Below, piece after piece: positions 1 to 5,521 of a stretch of DNA of 13,123 bases. This stretch comes from Thermoplasmata archaeon. GTDB taxonomy: Archaea; Thermoplasmatota; Thermoplasmata; Lutacidiplasmatales; UBA184. Position 1 is the first letter of the stretch; each line of letters begins with the position of its first letter. Both the position numbers and the translations under genes were made by a program. The stretch is taken from positions 1-13,123 of the forward strand of contig JASHXS010000143.1 in NCBI GenBank assembly GCA_030043405.1, written 5' to 3'. Below the pieces are notes generated by a model. That model made no database searches and had not been told where the DNA came from. It saw only the letters and a list, made by a program, of their open reading frames with translations.

Positions 1-579
1 CTCAGCGTGCTGTTCCTCCTGCCCACCGTGCTCACCCTGATCGGCCTGATCTTCGTGTGGGTGGGCCGTCACGAATGGAGCGAGCTGCACCGGGAGCGGA
101 CGCGGCAAGCCGGGCGGATCTTCGCCCTGAGCCTCTTGGGCGGCTTCATCGCCGGAGCCGAGCTGGCGGTCCTGGTCGTCTACCCGTCCATCGGTACCCC
201 GCTGTGGTCCGAGGTCCTCTTTGGCGCGGCGCTCGCCTCCCTCGTCTTTGGCACCTTCGTGACGTACGCCTACTTGGTCTTCCACCTCGTAGGAACTCCC
301 AGTAAGGCGGCCCTCGTCGGGGGGATGCTCTGGGCGCTCTTCGTGTCGGGATTGATCACCCTTACTCTCGCGCGAGGGCTCCCGACCATCCTGCTACTAA
401 TCCAGAATCGGACCTTCACGATCCCGGCCTTCCTCGCGCCGGTCGACGCGCTGCTCTCCTATCTCTTTCTCTCCTACTTCCTCATCCTCGCCGCGTACGT
501 CGAAGCGCACGTGGTGGTCGCTCGGGGGCTGTCTCCCTCCGCCTCCAACAGATCCCCCGCACCGTACCCTTCGAAGTGA
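1..579 (+). CDS. Multi-pass membrane protein of unknown function (5' end cut by window edge)
   Basis: The reading frame is open to the left edge, so the true start may lie outside the window; the first in-window start is a GTG at 7. From that GTG there are 190 residues with about five hydrophobic segments, near residues 2-20, 38-58, 68-94, 101-121 and 140-170. Short charged loops separate them, e.g. the basic/acidic RHEWSELHRERTRQ stretch after the first segment. The tail after residue 170 is Ser/Pro-rich and polar. I recognise no catalytic or transport motif and do not assign a family. The stop (577-579) touches the GTG of the small zinc-finger gene at 580, so the two are probably co-transcribed. 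That it is an integral membrane protein is clear; function is unknown. Confidence 0.75.
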   Translation, partial: LSVLFLLPTVLTLIGLIFVWVGRHEWSELHRERTRQAGRIFALSLLGGFIAGAELAVLVVYPSIGTPLWSEVLFGAALASLVFGTFVTYAYLVFHLVGTPSKAALVGGMLWALFVSGLITLTLARGLPTILLLIQNRTFTIPAFLAPVDALLSYLFLSYFLILAAYVEAHVVVARGLSPSASNRSPAPYPSK

Positions 580-786
580 GTGGGGAAGCGCATTGAGGGG
601 GACAGGCTTGCCCTGCCCGTGCCATACGTCGAGTACGACGAGGTCGAGGCCGTGTGCGCGGAGTGCGGGAGGATCTTCCGCTCCGAGGAGGCGCTCGAAC
701 TCCACCGGCGCGAGTCGCACGAGGAGGCTCGCATTCCAGCGGGTCCCGCTCCGCGTTCCGAGCGGCGGGCCCGGCCCAAGGCCTAG
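580..786 (+). CDS. Small C2H2 zinc-finger protein (68 aa)
   Basis: A 68-residue protein with one classical C2H2 finger: C26-x2-C29-x12-H42-x4-H47, with Phe33 and Leu39 in the usual hydrophobic-core region. The finger is flanked by an acidic N-terminal stretch (VEYDEVEAVC) and a basic, Pro/Arg-rich C-terminus. Small single-finger proteins of this kind are common in archaea and are thought to bind nucleic acid or protein; the specific target here is unknown. The GTG start at 580 directly follows the upstream stop codon, and GAAGTGA just before it could serve as a weak ribosome-binding site. A GTG at 619 is the alternative start and would still keep the whole finger. The gene is probably translated from the same message as the membrane protein before it. 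Confidence 0.72.
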   Translation: MGKRIEGDRLALPVPYVEYDEVEAVCAECGRIFRSEEALELHRRESHEEARIPAGPAPRSERRARPKA

Positions 787-878
787 CGTCCGGGAGTCGG
801 TGCCTGCCTCGGTCCCGTCCCGACCCCGGCGGCTCCGTCCAGCTAATGTGCCTGTGCGGGCCGTTTAACTCGGTGGGT

Positions 879-1574
879 ATGCCGAACAGCTGTCCTGAAT
901 GCGGCGCGTCCGTTGAGTTCTCCAGTCGGAACCGCGTGGTCCTGGAGGGCTCGTGCGAGAGCTGTGGAGGTTCCTTTACCGTACTCGGCGGGTCGGGCAC
1001 GGCCGCCGTCGGCGAACCCGCGGAAGCGGGCGGCGGGGGCGCGCCATCGTCCAGAGGGGAGACCGTGTGGCGGGGGCCGACTCCGACCTGCGCGACCTGC
1101 GGCGGCACCCTGTACTACCAACCGTCTCGGGACGGGATCGAGAGCGTCTGCGTGGGCTGCGGCCGTACGTCCGTCTTCCGGGCCGAAGGCAGCATCGGCC
1201 GCGACCCCCGAGGCTCTCGCGACCGGGGTTCCCCCGGCCGTGACGCCTCGGATCGAATGGAGGCCGGGCCCCCGCGCGGTCGTCCCTGTCGCGAGTGCGG
1301 CGGTCCGCTCCGCTTCTCCACCGGCCCCGACGGGGCCATCACCGGGGAGTGCGGTTCGTGTGGGAACCGATTCACCTTGCCCCCGCGGGACAACTTTGGC
1401 GGGGGTCGCCGCGCGGGCCCACCGGGTCGCTTCTCCCGCGGACCCCCGCGGTACGGACGTGGCCCGCCTCGCAACAGCTACCGGAGGCCGAGCGGGGGTC
1501 GCTTCGACCGGCGCGGTTCGCGGGACGACAACGACGACGACGAACCTCCCCGCCGTCGGCGGCGGTCCGAGTAG
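879..1574 (+). CDS. Triple zinc-ribbon protein with RG-rich disordered tail
   Basis: From the ATG at 879 this is 231 residues. Three similar zinc-ribbon modules are visible: C5/C8-C26/C29, C71/C74-C91/C94 and C137/C140-C158/C161, each CxxC-x16/17-CxxC with a CGG or CGN turn after a knuckle. Low-complexity Gly/Ser/Glu linkers separate them. Residues 171-231 form a Gly/Arg/Pro/Asn-rich tail with repeated FGGG, GRF, RGPPR and YGRG elements, an acidic DDNDDDE patch and a terminal RRRRR run. Zinc ribbons usually bind nucleic acid or protein, and RG/RGG tails in other systems bind RNA; RNA binding is therefore my inference. An in-frame ATG at 846 would add 11 residues including two more cysteines (MCLC). 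I prefer 879 because the first ribbon then begins at the N-terminus, but neither start has a good Shine-Dalgarno. No named family recognised. Confidence 0.72.
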   Translation: MPNSCPECGASVEFSSRNRVVLEGSCESCGGSFTVLGGSGTAAVGEPAEAGGGGAPSSRGETVWRGPTPTCATCGGTLYYQPSRDGIESVCVGCGRTSVFRAEGSIGRDPRGSRDRGSPGRDASDRMEAGPPRGRPCRECGGPLRFSTGPDGAITGECGSCGNRFTLPPRDNFGGGRRAGPPGRFSRGPPRYGRGPPRNSYRRPSGGRFDRRGSRDDNDDDEPPRRRRRSE

Positions 1575-1642
1575 GCGCTCGGCACGCCGTCGGCGCCCCC
1601 TCGGGCCTATGAGGGCGCGGGGGTCTTCCGACGCGAAGGGCC

Positions 1643-2113
1643 ATGAGCGAACCCAGTCCGACCGTCACCCTGGAGCAGATCGAGAAGTACCACTTTCGGG
1701 CCACGTACCCCGGCCAGCCGTTCGGGCCGGCCGAGCTCGATGAGGCGGCGCCGATCGGGACCGGCCGGGGACCGAATCCGGTGTTGTCGCTCGGCACGGC
1801 GATCGGGCACTGCCTGAGTTCGACCCTGGTCAACACGCTGGACCGGGCCCATATTGCCTACGCACCGCTGCGGACGTCGGTCGACGTCGAGGTGGGTCGA
1901 AATGAACGAGGGCGACTGCGCGTGCGCCACCTGAGCGTCGAGATCCTGACCCGACCGCTTCACGAGGAGGATCGGGAGCGGTTCGACCACTGCGTCGAGA
2001 TCTTCGCGGACTTCTGCACCGTGAGCGGGGCGGTTCGGGAGGGAATCCCGATCGACGCCCGGGTGAACCCGGGGCCCACTCCCCCGATTACGCCGCCGCG
2101 GGCACCGGAGTAG
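1643..2113 (+). CDS. OsmC/Ohr-family protein
   Basis: A 156-residue protein with the OsmC-family signature. PVLSLGTAIGHCLSSTL carries the first conserved cysteine (C57) at the start of the long central helix. The second lies in the C-terminal FADFCTVSGAVREGIPI motif (C125). A third cysteine, C117, is present. In OsmC/Ohr enzymes the two Cys reduce organic hydroperoxides using a thiol donor; many archaeal OsmC-like proteins are uncharacterised and may have other roles. Length is normal for the family, with a short Pro-rich tail after residue 140. The ATG at 1643 is the only sensible start; the preceding GAAGGG is a weak, close ribosome-binding site. It sits alone, 68 bp after the zinc-ribbon gene. 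The 3' end overlaps a possible small minus-strand gene. Confidence 0.85.
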   Translation: MSEPSPTVTLEQIEKYHFRATYPGQPFGPAELDEAAPIGTGRGPNPVLSLGTAIGHCLSSTLVNTLDRAHIAYAPLRTSVDVEVGRNERGRLRVRHLSVEILTRPLHEEDRERFDHCVEIFADFCTVSGAVREGIPIDARVNPGPTPPITPPRAPE

Positions 2114-2237
2114 GGCTCCGAGAGCGTTCCAGCCGTGCTCGGAGGGGCGGGAGTTCGGGCGACGGTACCCGGGCGGTCTCCGCCCAGGCAGCCCACGCTA
2201 GGTACTCGACCTGCTCCTCCTCGGAGACGTCGCACAT
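2088..2237 (-). CDS. Possible small leaderless protein (49 aa)
   Basis: A short open frame on the minus strand begins at an ATG (2237-2235) and ends at TAA (2090-2088). The predicted protein starts MCDVSEEEQVEYLAWAAW, a plausible amphipathic acidic helix with two Trp, and then becomes Pro/Arg-rich. GTTAAG lies 26-27 nt before this ATG, the same spacing seen for other leaderless promoters in this window, which is the main reason for calling it. An in-frame ATG at 2258 would add seven residues, but the TATA-like element would then be too close. The last 26 nt overlap the 3' end of the OsmC gene. I recognise no family. It could be a chance frame in GC-rich DNA, so confidence is low. Confidence 0.38.
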   Translation of the reverse strand: MCDVSEEEQVEYLAWAAWAETARVPSPELPPLRARLERSRSPTPVPAAA

Positions 2238-2260
2238 GTTCGGGAGACTTCCCTCCATGA

Positions 2261-2266
2261 CTTAAC
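2261..2266 (-). promoter_or_regulatory. TATA-like element for the small minus-strand ORF
   Basis: GTTAAG on the minus strand (CTTAAC on plus) is a short AT island in GC-rich DNA, centred 26-27 nt before the ATG at 2237. That spacing fits an archaeal box A for a leaderless transcript. Confidence 0.35.
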
Positions 2267-2303
2267 GGGGGGCCCGTCGGGCCGACGTTCGTACCTGTGC
2301 GGC

Positions 2304-2309
2304 TTTAAA
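2304..2309 (+). promoter_or_regulatory. Palindromic TATA-like element TTTAAA upstream of the 7-TM protein
   Basis: TTTAAA is an isolated AT-rich hexamer between the OsmC gene and the membrane protein gene. Read on plus, it predicts transcription starting near 2330-2336, giving a leader of roughly 50 nt before the ATG at 2387. Because it is palindromic, it could also serve the minus strand. A GTG at 2337 opens a 17-codon frame that ends in the ATGA of the downstream start. Confidence 0.45.
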
Positions 2310-2386
2310 CCCGGCGGCAAGGCCCACCGGGCATCCGTGATTTCGGTCGCAGACTCGGTTCTTCGCTGGGGTGGCGGTTGGCACCC

Positions 2387-3073
2387 ATGACGGCGTCCTC
2401 GTACGCGATTGCGGTTTCCCTCTTCGCCCTTACCGGGATGCTCGGCTTTCTCTGCGTACGCGGGCTCCGACGATATGCCCAGACCCGGGTCCGCCCCCAA
2501 CTCATGTGGGGATTGGGCCTCGCCTTTGCAGCCGGGGCCATGGCGCTCGAGGGAGTGGTGTTCCTCGGGTACACGGAGCAGTGGCTCCTGCAGACGTACG
2601 TCTTCTTTTCGGCCGCCATCGTGGGCGTCCTCTCCCTCGGGGCCACTCGCGTCCTCCGACGGCCCCGGGTGGAGAGCGCCTACGCTTGGTACATCGCGGC
2701 GACGTGCGCCTTGGTCGGCGTGTTCAGTTTCCTGACCCCGCTCCCCACCTCGATGGTCTCCGGCGGGATCATCACCGGAGATCCACCCCTCCTCCTCCTC
2801 GTTCTTTCCTCCCTGGTGACGGGGCCGGCCACGGTCGTCCTTCTCGCGGCGTCCGTCGTCTCCCTTCGGCGGGACCGACGCTGGCAGACGTTGCTCATGA
2901 TCGCCGGCGCCGTAATCCTGGGGGCCGGCGGCACTCTCTACATCGCCTCCTTCCCGGTCGCCCTCTACTACGCGGAGTTCATCGGAATCGTCCTCCTGTT
3001 CTTCGGTCTGGTGAGCCTCTCCTCGAGCACCGCGGTGCCGTCCCCCACTTCGGCGAGTCGCGCCCCGGGCTGA
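2387..3073 (+). CDS. Seven-TM membrane protein of unknown function
   Basis: The 228-residue protein starts at ATG 2387. A TTG at 2378 would add three residues. Seven hydrophobic segments are visible at about 5-25, 39-61, 68-88, 98-118, 133-156, 167-186 and 192-212, linked by short basic loops (RGLRRYAQTRVR, RVLRRPR, LRRDRRW). By the positive-inside rule these put the first loop in the cytoplasm. The C-terminal 15 residues are polar Ser/Pro/Ala. No signal peptide separate from TM1, no enzymatic motif and no cofactor ligand pattern is evident. The layout resembles 7-TM sensor-type modules, but no output domain follows, so I give no function. GGGGTGG about 12 nt upstream is a poor ribosome-binding site. 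The gene is followed after 86 bp by the NAD(P)-binding protein gene. Confidence 0.78.
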   Translation: MTASSYAIAVSLFALTGMLGFLCVRGLRRYAQTRVRPQLMWGLGLAFAAGAMALEGVVFLGYTEQWLLQTYVFFSAAIVGVLSLGATRVLRRPRVESAYAWYIAATCALVGVFSFLTPLPTSMVSGGIITGDPPLLLLVLSSLVTGPATVVLLAASVVSLRRDRRWQTLLMIAGAVILGAGGTLYIASFPVALYYAEFIGIVLLFFGLVSLSSSTAVPSPTSASRAPG

Positions 3074-3159
3074 TCGGTCGTTGGGCCGGGGGCCCCCGCC
3101 CCGAGAGGAGGACCGCAATCGGCTTGGGGGGGCGTGCTGTCGAAACGGAAGGGACCAAC

Positions 3160-4110
3160 GTGGCGAGGGGCGGAACGGGACGGAGTCGCTCCGACGGTCG
3201 GGAGACGGTGTTGGTTGCCGGAGCGGGGGGTTTCCTCGGGCGCGCGATCTCCTCGTCGCTCGTCGAGGGCGGATACCTGGCCCGCGGTCTCGTGCGGGAC
3301 CCCGCGAAGTCGGAGTCGGTACGTCGGGTCGGGGCCAACCCCGTGGTCGGCGACCTGCTCGACGCAGCGGCGGTGCGGCGCGCTGTCGCGGAATGCGACT
3401 GCGTGATTCAAGTGGCCGCCGCCTACCCAGGACCTGGAGTACCCCCAGATCGGCCTCGGTCGGTGCGCGTGGATGGTACACGGCTGCTCGCGCAAGAGGC
3501 CCGGGCGGCCGGCGTACATCGCTTGATCTTGGGCTCCGGTTACTGGGTCTATGCGGACCATCCGGGCGTCCTGCACGACGACTCGCCGCTCGATCCCCGC
3601 GGCGAGTCCCGTCTGAATTTCGACGCCGAACGAGCGGCGCTCGCTTTCGCCCACCCCGGCGAGTTCGAGGTGGTGATCGTGCGGCCCGGCATGGTGTATG
3701 GCGACGGGTCCTGGTTCCGGGGGATGGTCGACAGCCTCCGGGCGGGCACCTACCGATACCCCGGCCAAGGGGACAACTACTGGTCGCTCGTGGCCCTCTC
3801 GGATGCCGCGCACGCCTTCCGAACCCTAGTGGACGCCGGCCAGTCCGGCGAGGCGTACCTGGTCGTCGACGACCACCCGATCACGACCCGGGAGCTCTCC
3901 ACGCTCGTCGCCCGCGAACTGGGGGTGGCGACGCCGTCCGGGGTCCCGTTCGGGGAGCTTCGGTCCGCGGTCGGCGACGACGTGGCCCACCACTTGGCGG
4001 CCAACCGGGCCGGCTCGAATCAACGACTGCGACACCTGGGTTGGTCCCCCCTCACGCCCGACGCCCGCATCGGGGTCCCCCGACTCGTGCGGTCCATGGG
4101 CCCGGGGTGA
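3160..4110 (+). CDS. NAD(P)-binding epimerase/dehydratase-like protein (atypical extended SDR)
   Basis: From GTG 3160 the protein has 316 residues. The N-terminal Rossmann fingerprint VLVAGAGGFLG (residues 17-27) binds the dinucleotide, and GDLLDAAAVRRAV (about 64-76) matches the adenine-side acidic position. VIQVAAAY (82-89) follows strand 4. GSGYWVYAD (125-133) and VIVRPGMVYGDGSW (172-185) are typical of extended SDRs such as nucleotide-sugar epimerases. The usual catalytic YxxxK position appears as F154-x3-R158, so both key residues are replaced. This may mean a non-catalytic or redox-sensing role, or a different reaction. The GTG is preceded by GGAAGGGA at a good spacing; a GTG at 3208 (just before the fingerprint, after GGGAG) is a credible shorter start. 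It converges with the toroid protein gene, 7 bp apart. Substrate unknown. Confidence 0.82.
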   Translation: MARGGTGRSRSDGRETVLVAGAGGFLGRAISSSLVEGGYLARGLVRDPAKSESVRRVGANPVVGDLLDAAAVRRAVAECDCVIQVAAAYPGPGVPPDRPRSVRVDGTRLLAQEARAAGVHRLILGSGYWVYADHPGVLHDDSPLDPRGESRLNFDAERAALAFAHPGEFEVVIVRPGMVYGDGSWFRGMVDSLRAGTYRYPGQGDNYWSLVALSDAAHAFRTLVDAGQSGEAYLVVDDHPITTRELSTLVARELGVATPSGVPFGELRSAVGDDVAHHLAANRAGSNQRLRHLGWSPLTPDARIGVPRLVRSMGPG

Positions 4111-4117
4111 ACGGGGC

Positions 4118-5134
4118 TTACGGCACGCGAGCGAGGACCACCAGCGACCGGAGCGTGATCATCTTGCTCGGCTCGCCCGGCGTCTCAAAGGTGAGCGGCG
4201 TCGGACGTTGGGTCGGGTGATCGGCGTACCATCGGATTCCGTCCGGGTCGGGATCGGGCTGGACGGCGTCCAGGTTCCACCGGCCGTCGGCCCGTCGCTT
4301 CCGCTGCAGCAACGCCAGCGCATACCCCAACCGCGGGTCCGCGCCGTACCCGAGCGCCGTCAGGCAGTCGAGGCCCACCAGGAGATCGTAGTAGTAGTGG
4401 ACCGGCCAGTGGAACCGGAGCCAGGGTTCGTACGGGTCGCCCTGCCGGTAGAGTTCCCGCTCCAGAAAGTATTCGGCCCCTCGTTCGACACAGCGCTCCA
4501 TCTCGGGTGTCCAACGGTCGCGCGGATACTCGGCGAAGGCTCCTAGGCCTTCCCAGGCGTCGAGGGTTCGGCTCTCGGCCGGGCCGTCCTTGGAGAACCG
4601 GCAGGTCCATCCTCCCCGAGGGTGGGCCGTGCGCGCCAACCATTCCATCGTCCGGGCGACGCGCGGATCGTCGCCGTACCCGAACCGGATCAGAGCGCGG
4701 GCCATGTTCGCGGTGTAGCAGTGATGGCCCTTCCCCTGCCCAAAACCCCCGACCCCGCCGCCTCGCAGCGGGGACTTTCCCATCCAGTACTCGCACGACA
4801 CGGCGATCTCCGGGATCGCCTTGGTCGCTCCGAGGTCGGCGAGCGCGAGCAGGTTCCAGTGCGTCTGGGTAAACCTCGGTTCCAGCCAGCCCCGGTCGCG
4901 CACCCACCAACCCGCCGGGTCCCGGCGGCGGAGCATCTCAGCGACCCAGCCCTCCCGGGGGAGACGGTCGAGAGCGGACCGAACCGCCGGGTCCGAGGCA
5001 GGGCGCCGGAGCAGCCGAGTCAGGGTGAGGTATTCGATCGATGGCTCGGCGGGATCCAGGAGCCATCGGAGAACCTTGGGCGGTACGGTCGCCGACTCGG
5101 CTCGTCCGGCGGGTTTCGCCAAGCGACGCGGCAT
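4118..5134 (-). CDS. Alpha/alpha-toroid protein (squalene-cyclase / prenyltransferase-like repeats)
   Basis: A 338-residue soluble protein with repeated paired helices typical of the terpenoid-cyclase/prenyltransferase alpha/alpha toroid. Examples are the stretch around TQTHWNLLALADLG (90-102), HCYTANMARALIRFGYGDDPR (138-158), MEWLARTAHPRGGWTCRF (163-180), the repeat near YYDLLVGLDCLTALGYG (249-264), and ALALLQRKRRADGRW (272-286). The GGW and DGRW turns resemble QW-type repeats. There is no DXDD motif, so classical squalene-hopene cyclase chemistry is not supported. No CAAX-prenyltransferase zinc triad can be assigned with confidence, though H137, H138 and C139 are notable. No signal peptide or TM segment. 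GGAGG about 10 nt upstream of the ATG supports this start. It may be an uncharacterised member of the fold; enzyme activity is not established. Confidence 0.75.
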   Translation of the reverse strand: MPRRLAKPAGRAESATVPPKVLRWLLDPAEPSIEYLTLTRLLRRPASDPAVRSALDRLPREGWVAEMLRRRDPAGWWVRDRGWLEPRFTQTHWNLLALADLGATKAIPEIAVSCEYWMGKSPLRGGGVGGFGQGKGHHCYTANMARALIRFGYGDDPRVARTMEWLARTAHPRGGWTCRFSKDGPAESRTLDAWEGLGAFAEYPRDRWTPEMERCVERGAEYFLERELYRQGDPYEPWLRFHWPVHYYYDLLVGLDCLTALGYGADPRLGYALALLQRKRRADGRWNLDAVQPDPDPDGIRWYADHPTQRPTPLTFETPGEPSKMITLRSLVVLARVP

Positions 5135-5280
5135 GGGGTCGGTCCTCCAGACCCCTGCGGCCTAAGAGGTCGACCGGCGCCCGGCGAACGAGACCCTCGG
5201 GGTGGTCGACCCGGGCGAGCCGGGCGACTGCGACCTCCCGTCGAGCGGGCCGTGAGCTTGAGTGCCGGGAGATCAGGGGA

Positions 5281-5387
5281 CGCCCGTGCTGGGATTCGAA
5301 CCCAGGTCTGAGGCTCCGCAGGCCCCTAGGATAATCCATTGCAGCGAATCCGGGAGCGGCCCGGATCCGTAGCTACCCCACACGGGC
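5281..5387 (-). tRNA. tRNA-Arg(GCG) with an intron in the D-loop
   Basis: On the minus strand the acceptor halves GCCCGTG (5387-5381) and CACGGGC (5288-5282) pair perfectly, with discriminator G at 5281 and no encoded CCA. The T-arm CTGGG-TTCGAAT-CCCAG is intact. The anticodon arm is GGGGC-CTGCGGA-GCCTC, with anticodon GCG at 5319-5317, which reads the Arg codons CGC/CGU. The variable loop AGAC is short. The D-arm starts GGGTAGCT and ends GGATTATCCT, but about 31 extra nt separate its halves. A20 after the GG pair and C35 match the usual Arg identity elements. Removing the insert gives a normal type I tRNA of about 76 nt, close to the archaeal tRNA-Pro/Arg D-arm pattern. Other anticodon readings (CCC or GCA inside the insert) fail because their stems do not form. 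Confidence 0.9.
5339..5369 (-). other. Apparent 31-nt D-loop intron of tRNA-Arg
   Basis: The insert folds as a bulge-helix motif. The exon-side GTAGC pairs with GCTGC inside the insert. A 3-nt bulge TAC follows on the 5' side, then a 9-bp inner stem GGATCCGGG/CCCGGATTC closes a CCGCT loop. A 3-nt bulge AAT lies on the 3' side after GCTGC. Cutting after the second base of each bulge, as archaeal splicing endonuclease does, removes 31 nt. Exact ends could shift by one or two bases because the outer helix is weak. Confidence 0.72.
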
Positions 5388-5430
5388 ATTCCCTTCGGGA
5401 GGCGTCCCGGCGGCGCGGAGCGGGGTCGCG

Positions 5431-5438
5431 TATAAAAG
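5431..5438 (-). promoter_or_regulatory. Probable TATA box for tRNA-Arg
   Basis: CTTTTATA on the minus strand lies 44-51 nt before the mature tRNA 5' end, predicting a start near 5405-5410 and a leader of about 20 nt removed by RNase P. The same bases read TATAAAAG on plus, so a role for gatD cannot be excluded. Confidence 0.5.
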
Positions 5439-5472
5439 CCCGGGGCCGGACCTCGGCTCCTCCGGCCCACAC

Positions 5473-5478
5473 TTTATA
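5473..5478 (+). promoter_or_regulatory. Probable TATA box for gatD-gatE
   Basis: TTTATA stands alone in GC-rich DNA 44-49 nt before the gatD ATG. A start about 25 nt downstream would give a short leader of around 20 nt. No clear Shine-Dalgarno precedes the ATG. Confidence 0.5.
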
Positions 5479-5521
5479 CCGAGCCCGGTTCCCCGCAGCC
5501 ACTGGGCTTCTGGTTGACCGT

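Noticed and set aside
654..878. Extension of the zinc-ribbon protein frame upstream to 654.
   Set aside because: It overlaps the well-supported C2H2 gene, its residues are low-complexity Arg/Pro/Ser, and the zinc modules begin just after the ATG at 879.
2198..3481. Long minus-strand open frame (427 codons) opposite the 7-TM gene.
   Set aside because: Its translation is Arg/Pro/Gly/Asp-rich low complexity typical of GC-rich antisense frames, while the plus strand encodes a convincing membrane protein and SDR.
5328..5370. Alternative anticodons (CCC or GCA loops) for the tRNA, giving tRNA-Gly or tRNA-Cys.
   Set aside because: Neither loop has a complementary 5-bp stem in the right place, whereas GGGGC/GCCTC around GCG forms a full arm and leaves a normal variable loop.
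5339..5521. Upstream in-frame extension of gatD to 5339.
   Set aside because: It would run through the 5' half of the tRNA gene and both TATA elements; ATG 5522 gives the normal GatD N-terminus.
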